Part shown: in pieces, positions 1 through 9,052 of the stretch
Layout of the letters: the number at the start of each line of letters is the position of its first letter
Numbering within the stretch: the first letter of the stretch is position 1
From: an uncultured Acidimicrobiales bacterium
GTDB taxonomy: Bacteria; Actinomycetota; Acidimicrobiia; Acidimicrobiales; Bin134
Length of the DNA: 64,000 bases
NCBI GenBank assembly: GCA_951813555.1
Contig: OX638344.1
Coordinates: 1,752,990-1,816,989, forward strand
Direction of reading: 5' to 3'
Notes under the pieces: model-generated
The model's input: only the letters and a program-made list of their open reading frames with translations
What the model was told of the DNA's origin: nothing
Database searches by the model: none
Translations under genes and position numbers: made by a program

Positions 1-1
1 A

Positions 2-133
2 GGTGGTCTCAGCCTCGACGTGACGGCCAATTCGTCGGCATCAATAGAGGCTGGCAAGTTCGACATCGGCGACAGCGCTCCAATTCTCCTTGCCTTTGAC
101 GCCGCCGCCGACGACTTCTTACCCGTCAACTAA
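2..133 (+). CDS. C-terminal end of an unidentified protein (partial)
   Basis: An open frame enters from the left edge and stops at TAA after 43 codons, ending in DDFLPVN. It is rich in Ala, Asp and Ser, with strong GC preference at third positions. It is too short to assign to a family. The next gene starts 41 bases downstream on the same strand with its own ribosome binding site, so the two may or may not be cotranscribed. Confidence 0.5.
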   Translation, partial: GGLSLDVTANSSASIEAGKFDIGDSAPILLAFDAAADDFLPVN

Positions 134-174
134 GCGGTGCTCGGCTTGCGAATGCGCGCCTCCGAGGAGGTGCG

Positions 175-2619
175 ATGACCGAGGCAGCCCCTCCGTATCT
201 GCACTCCAGCCTGCCCATCTCCGAGCGGGTGGCTGAACTGCTGTCGCGCATGACGCTGGAGGAAAAGGCCGCCCAAGTAGTGGGCGTTTTCCCGGCAATG
301 TTCATGGGCCAATCCGGTCCCGATCCCGACAAGATGAGCCAAGTGATTCCCCATGGAGTGGGCCACCTCTGCATGGGCGGGGGTCTCGCCCGAAATCCCA
401 GGGATTTGGCCTCGGCCATCAACGCAATCCAAGAGTGGTTGCGGGACCACACCCGGTTGGGGATTCCGGCCATGGTTCACAACGAGGCCTTGTGCGGCCT
501 GGCCCACGACTCCGCCACCGCCTTCCCCACCGCTATCGGCTTGGCGGCCACCTTCCAACCGCATCTCATCGAGCAGATGGCCGGGGTGGCCAGCCGCGAA
601 GCTCGGGCGGTTGGCATCAATCACGTGCTCTCGCCGGTGTTGGATGTGAACCGGGACGCCCGTTGGGGCCGAGTCCACGAGACCTACGGGGAAGACCCGT
701 TCTTGTGCGCCGCCATGGGCATCGCCTTCGTCCGCGGCATGCAGACCGACGATCTTGGCTCCGGAACGATCGCCACCGGCAAGCACTTCCTCGGCTACTC
801 CTATACCGAGGGGGCCCTCAACCAGACAGCCAGCCCCATCGGGCCCCGTGCGGTGCACGAGGTCTATGCCCTGCCTTTCGAGGGAGCCATCCGCGATGCC
901 GGGCTGGCGTCGGTGATGAACTCGTACTCCGAGATCGACGGGGTGCCGGTGGCCGCATCTCCTGAGATCCTCACCGGTCTGCTTCGCCACCAACTCGGAT
1001 TCCAGGGCTGCGTGGTGGCTGACTACTCGGCGGTGGCCCGACTCCGCCAGCCCCACGCCGTGGCCGCCACCGATGCCGAAGCCGGAGTGTCGGCCTTGTC
1101 AGCAGGACTCGACATCGAGTTGCCCACGGGAATCTGCTACTCCTCGCTTCCCGATGCGATTCGGAACGGCGAGCTTGATGAATCGGTCCTTGATCTTGCC
1201 GTGGAGCGGGCGCTCACCCAGCGCTTCCAGGTCGGCCTCATGGACTCTCCCGTTGTGGACGCCAACCGGGCTGCTGAGGCCTTCAACCAGCCGGCGGCGC
1301 TGGAGTTGTCCCGAACGATTACCGATGCTTCGCTGGTCCTGCTGGAGAATGACGGCACCCTTCCGCTCAGCCCCGATGTCGGTTCGGTGGCAGTGATCGG
1401 GCCGATGGCTGACACGCTTCGGGGCCTGTTCGCGGCGTACACCCCGGCTGCGGGCCTTGAGCTCGGCATGGCGCTGTCTCAAGGTCTCGAGGGATCGATG
1501 GCTGGAATATTCGGCGGTGGCGATGATACCGACGGTTCGGCCGATGAGTCCTCCCCCGATCCCACCCTCGACGCGGTCGCCAAGGTCTTCCATAGCACCG
1601 GCGCCATCATCGATCCGGTCGAGCTGGATCGGGCGATTGGAGGTCTGTACCCAGACATAAGCACCATTGCCGACGCCATTGCCCAATACGCGCCGGTTAC
1701 GAGCGTGAAGGGCTGTGACTGGACCCGGCTTGATGAAGACGGCATCGACGAAGCGGTGGAGGCAGCCCGAGCTACCGACGTTGTGGTGTTGGCAGTAGGC
1801 GAGAAGACCGGTTGGGTGGGCGACGCCACGGGAGGAGAGGGCCGTGACCGCAAGACGCTTGAGCTTCCCGGCGCACAGCCCCAGCTCGTGCGGCGGGTGA
1901 TCGCGGCCGGGGTGCCCACCGTTGCGGTAGCGGTCAGCGGCCGGCCACTCGATATCGCTGGAGACCTTGCCGGTGCCAGAGCCATCCTCCAGGTTTGGCA
2001 CCCAGGGCCTGAGGGTCCCAGAGCGATCGCTTCGGCATTGTTTGGCGGGCTGAACCCCGGGGGCAAGCTTCCCGTTTCGTTTCCCGCTGGTGCGGGCGCG
2101 TCGCCGACGTATCACGGGCACAAGCACGGCAGCGGATCATCTTCCGACCGGGCCTACGTGGACGGACCAAGCGCTCCGGTCTGGGCCTTCGGCCACGGCC
2201 GCTCCTACACCACCTTTGAGATCGGAGATCTCACCCTGTCTGACACGAGCGCCCGCGCCGGCGAGGTGGTTGTGATCGGCTGCTCGGTGTTGAACACGGG
2301 CGATCGTGTCGGAGACGAGGTGGTGCAGCTTTACGTGAGAGACGTGGTGGGCTCGGTAACCCGCCCTGTCCGCCAACTGGCGGGCTTTCACCGGGTGTCG
2401 CTGGAGCCCGGAGAGAGCGGTCGGGTGGAGTTCGACTTCGACACCAGCCAACTCGCCTTTCTAAACCGTAACTTCGAGTTGGTGGTCGAAGAGGGCGACG
2501 TCGAGGTGATGGTGGGGCGGTCGTCCACGGATCTCCCCCTCAGGGCCAGTCTCCAGCTGACCAGCAGCCTTCGGCTCGACCACCGAACCTCCTTCACCAC
2601 CCCGTCACGAGCGGTCTAG
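175..2619 (+). CDS. Glycoside hydrolase family 3 beta-glucosidase-type enzyme
   Basis: Probably a beta-glucosidase or beta-xylosidase that removes terminal sugars from oligosaccharides or glycosides. At 814 residues it has the three-part GH3 layout: an N-terminal barrel (about 40-350), the alpha/beta C-terminal domain (about 380-660) and a fibronectin-III-like end (about 715-800). The substrate-binding pair K203-H204 (ATGKHFLGYS) and the likely nucleophile D283 (VVADYSAV) are present. The start is supported by GAGGAGG seven bases upstream. No export signal is visible, so it probably acts in the cytoplasm. An acidic stretch near 445-460 (GGGDDTDGSADE) looks like a loop insertion. Substrate specificity cannot be read from sequence. 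Confidence 0.9.
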   Translation: MTEAAPPYLHSSLPISERVAELLSRMTLEEKAAQVVGVFPAMFMGQSGPDPDKMSQVIPHGVGHLCMGGGLARNPRDLASAINAIQEWLRDHTRLGIPAMVHNEALCGLAHDSATAFPTAIGLAATFQPHLIEQMAGVASREARAVGINHVLSPVLDVNRDARWGRVHETYGEDPFLCAAMGIAFVRGMQTDDLGSGTIATGKHFLGYSYTEGALNQTASPIGPRAVHEVYALPFEGAIRDAGLASVMNSYSEIDGVPVAASPEILTGLLRHQLGFQGCVVADYSAVARLRQPHAVAATDAEAGVSALSAGLDIELPTGICYSSLPDAIRNGELDESVLDLAVERALTQRFQVGLMDSPVVDANRAAEAFNQPAALELSRTITDASLVLLENDGTLPLSPDVGSVAVIGPMADTLRGLFAAYTPAAGLELGMALSQGLEGSMAGIFGGGDDTDGSADESSPDPTLDAVAKVFHSTGAIIDPVELDRAIGGLYPDISTIADAIAQYAPVTSVKGCDWTRLDEDGIDEAVEAARATDVVVLAVGEKTGWVGDATGGEGRDRKTLELPGAQPQLVRRVIAAGVPTVAVAVSGRPLDIAGDLAGARAILQVWHPGPEGPRAIASALFGGLNPGGKLPVSFPAGAGASPTYHGHKHGSGSSSDRAYVDGPSAPVWAFGHGRSYTTFEIGDLTLSDTSARAGEVVVIGCSVLNTGDRVGDEVVQLYVRDVVGSVTRPVRQLAGFHRVSLEPGESGRVEFDFDTSQLAFLNRNFELVVEEGDVEVMVGRSSTDLPLRASLQLTSSLRLDHRTSFTTPSRAV

Positions 2620-2653
2620 CGAATACAGCCAGCTTGGGGCAGATTGGCCCTGA

Positions 2654-3472
2654 TCAGCGGGTTTGGCCTTCGACGCCTACTTGATTGAGGACGTCGCCGC
2701 TGTCGTTGTGGCTGTGGGTGAAGCCGAGTTGGCGCTCGATGGCCACGGTGTCCTCGGAGCGAAAGGCGATGACGTAGGCCCGGCGGAAACCGGCGGTGGA
2801 GTTGCCGCCTGAGCCGTGCATAACCCGCTCGTTGTGCACCGTCACATCCCCTCGGCTGATGGGCACGGGGACCGGCTTGTCGCTCTCCATCAAGTCGGTG
2901 CCTAGGGCGTGGGAGTCGCCCCGGTCGCCGAACTGGGCGGTGTGGGGGCGTAGCTCCGGCTCCTGGTTGGTGGCCGGCACGAAGCGCATACAGCCATTGG
3001 CGATGGTGGAATCGTCGATGGCCAGCCAGAACGTGGCTGTGCGGGTGTCGGGGGTGTCGGGCCAATAGGCCATGTCCTGGTGCCAGGCGAACACCGCGTC
3101 TTCTTTGAAGGGTTGCTTGGCCAAGAGCTGGTCGTAGTCGATGGCCATCCCGTCGCCGCACAGTTGACGCGCCGCTGAAGCCGCCCGCCGCTCGAAGAGG
3201 TTGCCCTGCCACTGGGGGTAGTAGCGCCGGGGGAGCATGACGTTGATGATCGAGAAGTCCTCCGGCTCTCGGCCGTAGTCGCCGGCCATGTCGCAGTAGT
3301 CCTTGCCCGGCACTTCGATCTCTCGATGCAGGAACCGGTCGTAGGTGCCTTCGAGCTCGCTGATCTCCTCGGCAGTCAGCAGCCCTCGCAGGTGCACGTA
3401 ACCGCACTCCGCGAAGTAGGCCTTCTCCTCCTCGGATACCCGGTACTCGACACCGTCGATTCGATTGCTCAT
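2654..3472 (-). CDS. Phytanoyl-CoA dioxygenase (PhyH) family protein
   Basis: A 272-residue Fe(II)/2-oxoglutarate-dependent oxygenase of the PhyH family, which hydroxylates small organic substrates. The iron-binding triad is visible: HQD in AWHQDMAYWPD and the distal His in RVMHGSGGN, followed by the Arg of GFRRAYVIAF that normally grips 2-oxoglutarate. It is transcribed away from the sugar-type oxidoreductase at 3594, leaving a 121-base divergent spacer. It is convergent with the GH3 gene, with 34 bases between stops. The substrate is unknown; many actinobacterial members are uncharacterised. Confidence 0.85.
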   Translation of the reverse strand: MSNRIDGVEYRVSEEEKAYFAECGYVHLRGLLTAEEISELEGTYDRFLHREIEVPGKDYCDMAGDYGREPEDFSIINVMLPRRYYPQWQGNLFERRAASAARQLCGDGMAIDYDQLLAKQPFKEDAVFAWHQDMAYWPDTPDTRTATFWLAIDDSTIANGCMRFVPATNQEPELRPHTAQFGDRGDSHALGTDLMESDKPVPVPISRGDVTVHNERVMHGSGGNSTAGFRRAYVIAFRSEDTVAIERQLGFTHSHNDSGDVLNQVGVEGQTR

Positions 3473-3593
3473 AGGACTGTTTCCTGATGCGGATTCGACA
3501 TGGGCACAGTAGCGGAGGGCGGTCTGGCTCCGTAATGCCTACAACAGGAAGGGCCAAGTAGCCTCGGGCCGCGCCAAGTCGCAGGAGGCAAGA

Positions 3594-4592
3594 TTGCGCG
3601 ACACAGACGACATTCGGTTCGGCATGGTCGGACACGGCGGCATCTCTGGGCAGTTTCTTGGCGCCATGGACGTTGTGGAGGATGCCCACGTAGCTGCGGT
3701 GGCCGGAAGAAACGCGGACCGGGCTCACGCCTTTGCTGAGTCGAGGGGCATTGCGTCGTCCTACGGGTCGGTGGGCGAGATGCTGTCTGCCGAACGGCTC
3801 GACGCGGTGTATATCTGCACACCGCACCCGTATCACGAGGAGGCGGCCATAGCCTGCGTTGATGCAGGAGTGGCGGTGTTGGTGGAAAAGCCCATCGCTC
3901 CCAATCTGGCCGGGGCGACCCGAATTGTGGAAGCGGCGAGGGATGCCGGGGTCTTTGCCATGGAGGCGATGTGGACCCGGTTTTTGCCCATCTATGAGGT
4001 AGTGCGCCGGTGGATCGACGAGGGCCTCATCGGCGATGTGCGGCTAGTCACGGCCGCGTTCGGATTCTCCGTCCCGGTGATGCCGGAGCACCGGCTGTTC
4101 AATCCGGAATTGGCTGGGGGAAGCCTGCTTGACGTGGGGGTTTACCCATTGACTATCGCCCATTGGCTCTACGGGTCCCATCCTGTCGAATACGGGGCTC
4201 TTGCCCGAGTGGGGGAGACCAACGTGGACGAGATCGTGTCCATTGCTGCGTCATATCCGGGCGGCGGGCTGGCCCAGTTGGGCTGTGCGACGGTGGCCAA
4301 TCTCGAGAGCAGCGCAATGATCGCCGGCACTGCCGGGTCTATCGAGATCCCCGTGTTTTGGGCCGCAGATCGGGCCATATTGCGAGCCGGGGGCGAAGAG
4401 GAGATCGAGACGATGCCGCATCGGGCCAACGGGTTCGAATACGAGATCGAAGAGGTAGTGGACTGCGTCCGCCGCGGGCGCACCGAGAGCGATCGCATGC
4501 CGCTGAGCCTGTCGCTGGAGATGGCCGGACTGTGCGATGAGATCCGGAGCCGCCTCGGAGTGGTATACCCCTTTGAAGAGGGCAGCGACTGA
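3594..4592 (+). CDS. Gfo/Idh/MocA family NAD(P)-dependent oxidoreductase
   Basis: A 332-residue oxidoreductase with an N-terminal Rossmann domain (FGMVGHGGISGQF, about residues 6-18) and the Gfo/Idh motif EKPIAPNLAGA near residue 100. Family members oxidise or reduce sugars, inositols and sugar acids. Translation appears to begin at TTG, because AGGAGG lies six bases upstream and no better ATG fits. Its stop overlaps the start of the next gene by one base (TGATG), so it is translationally coupled to an aldo/keto reductase. That pairing suggests a two-step sugar or polyol conversion. The exact substrate is not inferable. Confidence 0.88.
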   Translation: MRDTDDIRFGMVGHGGISGQFLGAMDVVEDAHVAAVAGRNADRAHAFAESRGIASSYGSVGEMLSAERLDAVYICTPHPYHEEAAIACVDAGVAVLVEKPIAPNLAGATRIVEAARDAGVFAMEAMWTRFLPIYEVVRRWIDEGLIGDVRLVTAAFGFSVPVMPEHRLFNPELAGGSLLDVGVYPLTIAHWLYGSHPVEYGALARVGETNVDEIVSIAASYPGGGLAQLGCATVANLESSAMIAGTAGSIEIPVFWAADRAILRAGGEEEIETMPHRANGFEYEIEEVVDCVRRGRTESDRMPLSLSLEMAGLCDEIRSRLGVVYPFEEGSD

Positions 4593-5560
4593 TGCAGTAC
4601 ATCGAAATTCCTGGGGTGCAAACTCCCATGAGCCGGGTAGTCCAGGGGGCTATCAGCCTGTTCGCCCTTGACGACCCGTCCCGCTTCGCCTTGCTCGATG
4701 CCGCGGTTGACGCAGGGATCAATGCGTTCGACACCGCGGTCAACTACGCCACCCCTGACGACGGTGTGGACGCCATTTTGGGCCGATGGATCCGCCATCG
4801 GGGGAGCCGAGAGGGCATCGTCATCTCGGCCAAGGGCTGCCATCCTGAACTCCCCGATTGGATCCCTCGGGTGAATCCCGACGCCATAAATGAGGACATC
4901 AACAGGTCGCGACAGCAGATCGGCGTCGACCACCTCGACCTGTGGCTGTTCCACCGCGATGACCCCTCTGTTGAGATCGGCAGTCTTGTTGAGGCGGTCA
5001 ATGTCGCCATCGACCGGGGCCATATCGGGGCGTGGGGGGTGTCGAATTGGACGACATCCAGGATCGAGTCGGCCGCTGACTATGCCGACGCCCATGGCCT
5101 GAGGGGACCGGTGGCCAACAGCGCCCACTTCAGCCTCGTCGACCAACTCGACGAGCCTTGGGACGACGTGGTCACCCTCACCGGCCCCGACCGGGCCGCC
5201 GACCGTGAGTGGCATCGAGAGCGAGAGGTGGCGGTGGTGGCGTGGTCGCCGCTGGCCGGGGGCTTTCTGAGCGAGCGAATCGCCCGACAGGAGCTTGAAG
5301 ACGCCAACGAGGGCCACCTGGCCGACACCGCCCGCTGCTATCTCAGCGACGACAACTGGGCTCGTCGGGAGCGGGCCGCCGAGGTGGGCCGCCGGCTCGG
5401 CCTGACCCTCAGCCAGGTAGCGCTGGCCTGGGCACTGCACGCTGACTTCAAACCCTTGGTCATCGTGGCCAACGCCACAAACGACGAAGTGGCCGAGAAC
5501 GTTGCCGCGGAAGGCACCGTCTTGACCGAGGCGGATTGCCAATACATATTCTCCGGCTAG
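4592..5560 (+). CDS. Aldo/keto reductase
   Basis: A 322-residue TIM-barrel NAD(P)H-dependent reductase. The catalytic Asp-Tyr region is FDTAVNYATP, the Lys is in ISAKGCHP, and the His is in LWLFHRDDP, completing the AKR tetrad. A C-terminal cofactor-binding stretch occurs at IVANATNDEVAEN. It is coupled to the preceding Gfo/Idh gene by a one-base overlap and followed after 20 bases by the PfkB kinase, so all may share a transcript. The substrate is probably a sugar or sugar-derived aldehyde, by neighbourhood only. Confidence 0.88.
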   Translation: MQYIEIPGVQTPMSRVVQGAISLFALDDPSRFALLDAAVDAGINAFDTAVNYATPDDGVDAILGRWIRHRGSREGIVISAKGCHPELPDWIPRVNPDAINEDINRSRQQIGVDHLDLWLFHRDDPSVEIGSLVEAVNVAIDRGHIGAWGVSNWTTSRIESAADYADAHGLRGPVANSAHFSLVDQLDEPWDDVVTLTGPDRAADREWHREREVAVVAWSPLAGGFLSERIARQELEDANEGHLADTARCYLSDDNWARRERAAEVGRRLGLTLSQVALAWALHADFKPLVIVANATNDEVAENVAAEGTVLTEADCQYIFSG

Positions 5561-5580
5561 CCGGACTTGAGGAAGGCTGA

Positions 5581-6558
5581 GTGGGCCAAATGGATGTAGT
5601 GGGGATCGGCAACGCCATCGTCGATGTGATCAGCACCGAGGATCACGAGTTCATCGACGCCCACGGCCTGGTCAAGGGGGCCATGACCCTGATCGACGCC
5701 GACCGGGCCGAGGAGCTGTATGGGGCCATGGCGCCAGCCATCGAGACATCGGGGGGTTCGGCGGCCAACACGGTGGCCGGGGTGGCCTCGTTCGGCGGGC
5801 AGGTGGGGTACATCGGAAAGGTGCGCGACGACCAGCTCGGTGAGGTGTTCGCCCACGACATCGGTGCTCTGGGGGTGCGCTTCGAGGTGGCTCCAGCCAC
5901 CGCCGGGCCGCCCACCGCGCGGTGTCTCATCATCGTGACCCCCGACGCGGCCCGCACCATGAACACCTACCTGGGGGCCAGCACCGAGCTTCACCCCGAC
6001 GACATCGACCCCGACTTGGTGGGGGCGTCCCGGGTGCTCTACTGCGAGGGCTACATCTGGGATGTGGACATCACCAAAGAGGCCATCCGCAAGGCCATCT
6101 CGATCTGCTCGGTTGCTGGGGGAACGATCTCGTTCACATTGTCGGACAGCTTCTGCGTGGAGCGCCACCACCAGGAGTGGCTCGACTTGGTGGACGGTCC
6201 CATCGACCTGCTGTTCGGCAATGAGCACGAGATCTGCACTCTGTATGAGACCGGCGACGACTTCGAGGCTGCGGTGGCCGCCGTGCAGGGACGGTGCCGG
6301 GTGGCCGCTCTGACCCGGGGGGAGGCCGGATCGGTGCTGGTCACCCCCACCGAGATCATCGAGGTGCCCGCTGCGCCCACGCCGAAGGTAGTGGACACTA
6401 CCGGTGCGGGGGACCTGTACGCCTCGGGGTTCCTCTATGGCTGGACCCGGGGAATGGACTTGGCCCAGTGCGGATGGCTGGGGTCTTTGGCCGCCACCGA
6501 GGCCATCAGCCAGTTCGGCGCCCGCCCCTCGGGGTCGCTGGCCCATTTGATCCCCTAA
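5581..6558 (+). CDS. PfkB-family kinase, adenosine kinase type
   Basis: A 325-residue ribokinase-fold kinase resembling the bacterial adenosine kinases that open with VGIGNAIVDVIS and continue with LVKGAMTLID. The PfkB signature with the catalytic Asp is DTTGAGDLYASGF near residue 275, and GGSAANTVAG near residue 58 contacts the sugar. It would phosphorylate adenosine (or another nucleoside or sugar) with ATP. GTG at 5581 is the likely start, preceded by GAGGAA; ATG at 5590 is an alternative. The purine nucleoside phosphorylase downstream supports a nucleoside-salvage role. Confidence 0.85.
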   Translation: MGQMDVVGIGNAIVDVISTEDHEFIDAHGLVKGAMTLIDADRAEELYGAMAPAIETSGGSAANTVAGVASFGGQVGYIGKVRDDQLGEVFAHDIGALGVRFEVAPATAGPPTARCLIIVTPDAARTMNTYLGASTELHPDDIDPDLVGASRVLYCEGYIWDVDITKEAIRKAISICSVAGGTISFTLSDSFCVERHHQEWLDLVDGPIDLLFGNEHEICTLYETGDDFEAAVAAVQGRCRVAALTRGEAGSVLVTPTEIIEVPAAPTPKVVDTTGAGDLYASGFLYGWTRGMDLAQCGWLGSLAATEAISQFGARPSGSLAHLIP

Positions 6559-6611
6559 TCCCTCTTGATGGCGGTGCGGGAAGTGTCACCGGCGCCTTCT
6601 ACCATCGGGGC

Positions 6612-7421
6612 ATGAATCCATTCGAGCGGGCTGAACAGGCCGGAGTCGAGCTGGTAGAGCGCTTGGGCGGTCGCTTCGACGCCGCGGTGGTGCTGGGCTC
6701 GGGCTGGGCCGAGGTAGCCCAAGGCTTGGGCTCAGTAGTGACCGAAGTAGCCGCAGAGACCATCGCCGGATTTCATCCGCCGTCTGTCCCCGGCCATGGC
6801 GGGACGCTCCGGGCTGTGGCTGTGGAGGGCCGGCGGGTGCTGGTGATGGCTGGCCGGGTCCACCTCTATGAGGGCCATCCACCGGCTGATGTGGTCCACG
6901 GCGTGCGGGCCGCGGTAGCCGCGGGATGCTCCACGGTGGTGCTCACCAATGCAGCCGGTGGCATGAACCCCTCCTTCGGAGTGGGCCAGCCGGTGCTGAT
7001 CAGCGACCACATCAACCTCACCGGGCAGTCCCCGCTGTTCGGCCCTGCCCCGCCCGAGGGCTACGCCATCCGGTTCACCGATCTGACCGATCTGTACTCG
7101 TCACGCATCCGTGAGGCGGTGCGTCACGTCGACCCATCGGTGGGCGAAGGGGTGTACGCCGGGCTGGTGGGTCCGCATTTCGAGACCCCGGCGGAGATCA
7201 CCATGCTGGCCCGCATGGGGGCCGACCTGGTGGGCATGTCCACCGTGCTGGAGGCCATTGCCGTCCGCCATCTGGGGGCCGAGGTGGCCGGCGTGTCGCT
7301 GGTCACCAATGCAGCCGCGGGCATGGGGGCCGTGCTTGATCATCAAGAAGTGCTGGACGCCGGCCAAGCCGCCCAGGGCCGGGTCACCGACGTGCTGCGC
7401 GCCGTCATCCAGGCATTATGA
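6612..7421 (+). CDS. Purine nucleoside phosphorylase
   Basis: A 269-residue trimeric-type purine nucleoside phosphorylase that splits purine (deoxy)nucleosides with phosphate into base and pentose-1-phosphate. Family motifs are VLGSGW near the N terminus, the phosphate-binding RVHLYEGHPP, the NAAGG stretch, GPHFETPAEI, and GMSTVLEAIAVRHLG followed by VTNAAAGM. I place the start at ATG 6612 because the protein aligns with family N termini from there; the frame is open further upstream but that region belongs to the kinase gene. Its stop overlaps the next start as ATGA. Confidence 0.92.
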   Translation: MNPFERAEQAGVELVERLGGRFDAAVVLGSGWAEVAQGLGSVVTEVAAETIAGFHPPSVPGHGGTLRAVAVEGRRVLVMAGRVHLYEGHPPADVVHGVRAAVAAGCSTVVLTNAAGGMNPSFGVGQPVLISDHINLTGQSPLFGPAPPEGYAIRFTDLTDLYSSRIREAVRHVDPSVGEGVYAGLVGPHFETPAEITMLARMGADLVGMSTVLEAIAVRHLGAEVAGVSLVTNAAAGMGAVLDHQEVLDAGQAAQGRVTDVLRAVIQAL

Positions 7422-9052
7422 GTCCCACCCCCGAGGAATGGCTGGCCGCTGATCCCGACCCGGTGACTCGGGCCGAACTCGAGGCGCTGTTGGAAGCCGG
7501 CGATCAGGGGGGGATTGAAGATCGATTCGGCGACCCGCTCCGGTTCGGCACCGCCGGCATCCGGGGACCTATGGGCGCGGGCCCCAACCGCATGAACCGG
7601 GTTGTAGTCCGCCAGTTCGCCGCCGCGTTGGCCGAATGGCTCGATTTTCGCGGCGGGGTGGTGATCGCCCACGATGCCCGGGAGAACTCCGACATTTTCG
7701 CTGCCGACGTTGCCGAGGTGCTGGCTGGCGCTGGTTGCTGGCCGGTGACGCTGCCCCCCAACTCGCCCACCCCCGTTTTGGCCTTCGCCGTGACCCAGCT
7801 CAAGTGCGCGGCGGGTGTAATGGTCACCGCTAGTCATAATCCCGTCGGAGACAACGGTCTCAAGCTGTATCTGGCTGACGGTGCTCAGGTCATCCCGCCC
7901 CACGATCAGGCCATCGAAGCGGCCATGGCATCCCAGCCGCTGCCCCCTCGGGACTTGCCCGATCGAGGACCCGACCCGGAATGGCCACAAAAGGTCTCAG
8001 TGGAAGTGGAATACATAGCAGCCATCTTGGCCAATGTGCCCCGGCTCTACTCCTTTCATCCGCTGGCGTACACCCCGCTACAAGGGGTGGGGCTGCACTA
8101 CGTGAACTTCGCGCTGACCGAGCTAGAAAACGGCGAGCCTTTCGTGGTGGAAGATGAAGCCGAGCCCGATCCCCTCTTCCGCAACGTTGTCTCGCCCAAC
8201 CCGGAGAATCACGACACCCTGGCCAAGGTCATCCGACGGGCCGAGCAGATCGACACCCCTTTGGCCATTGCCAACGACCCCGACGCCGACCGGATGGCCG
8301 CCGCGGTGTGGGCCTACGAGAACGAGTGGCGCGTACTGACTGGCGACGAGATCGGAGCGCTGCTTTGCGACTGGATTCTGGGATTGAGGGTCGAGTCAGG
8401 CGGCGACGAGCGGGTGGTGGCCAGCAGCATCGTCTCGGGTCGGCTGGTCGGCCGGATCGCCGAGGCCCGAGGTGCGACCCATGTGGAGACACTGACCGGC
8501 TTCAAATGGATCTCCCGGGCAGCCGACAGCCTCAAGCCCCGGCCCGGTCACCTGCCCTGGAGGTTCGTATTCGGCTACGAGGAGGCATTGGGCTTCGCCT
8601 GCAACAACAGGGTGAGGGACAAGGACGGCATCAGCGCAACGGTCCATTTCACGATGATGTGCCGGCAGCTGGCCTACGAGTACGGACGCACTCCAATCGA
8701 GCGGCTAGCCGAGCTGATGGATGAGTTCGGCCTGCATCGCACTGATCAAGTGAGCATGAAACTGGACGGTCGCACCGGCCCAGAGGTGATGAGCGCGATC
8801 CGGGAGAGGCTGCCCCACCGGTTCGGCCGCGTCGAAGTTATGGAGAAAACCGACTATCGAGATGGAGTGGGCGGGCTTCATCCCGCCGACGTGCTTCGGT
8901 TCGATCTGGTCGACGGCAGCCGGGTGTCGCTTCGACCTAGCGGCACCGAGCCCCTGATCAAGGGCTACATCGAGGTAATCGGCGACATCCGCATTCCCGA
9001 CCCGCTCTTCGAGTTGAGCGAGGCGGTTCGAGGGATGGTTCTCGAGCTATGA
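7418..9052 (+). CDS. Phosphohexomutase-superfamily enzyme (phosphopentomutase or phosphoglucomutase role)
   Basis: A 544-residue alpha-D-phosphohexomutase. The phosphoserine loop is VTASHNPVGDNGLKLY, the metal loop NDPDADR, the sugar loop FGYEEALGF and the phosphate loop RPSGTEPLIKGYIEV. It interconverts 1- and 6- (or 5-) phosphosugars. It is coupled by ATGA to a purine nucleoside phosphorylase. The same order occurs in mycobacteria (deoD-pmmB), which favours handling the ribose-1-phosphate released by the phosphorylase; this is inference. The 3' end overlaps the convergent aldo/keto reductase by six bases. Confidence 0.9.
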   Translation: MSPTPEEWLAADPDPVTRAELEALLEAGDQGGIEDRFGDPLRFGTAGIRGPMGAGPNRMNRVVVRQFAAALAEWLDFRGGVVIAHDARENSDIFAADVAEVLAGAGCWPVTLPPNSPTPVLAFAVTQLKCAAGVMVTASHNPVGDNGLKLYLADGAQVIPPHDQAIEAAMASQPLPPRDLPDRGPDPEWPQKVSVEVEYIAAILANVPRLYSFHPLAYTPLQGVGLHYVNFALTELENGEPFVVEDEAEPDPLFRNVVSPNPENHDTLAKVIRRAEQIDTPLAIANDPDADRMAAAVWAYENEWRVLTGDEIGALLCDWILGLRVESGGDERVVASSIVSGRLVGRIAEARGATHVETLTGFKWISRAADSLKPRPGHLPWRFVFGYEEALGFACNNRVRDKDGISATVHFTMMCRQLAYEYGRTPIERLAELMDEFGLHRTDQVSMKLDGRTGPEVMSAIRERLPHRFGRVEVMEKTDYRDGVGGLHPADVLRFDLVDGSRVSLRPSGTEPLIKGYIEVIGDIRIPDPLFELSEAVRGMVLEL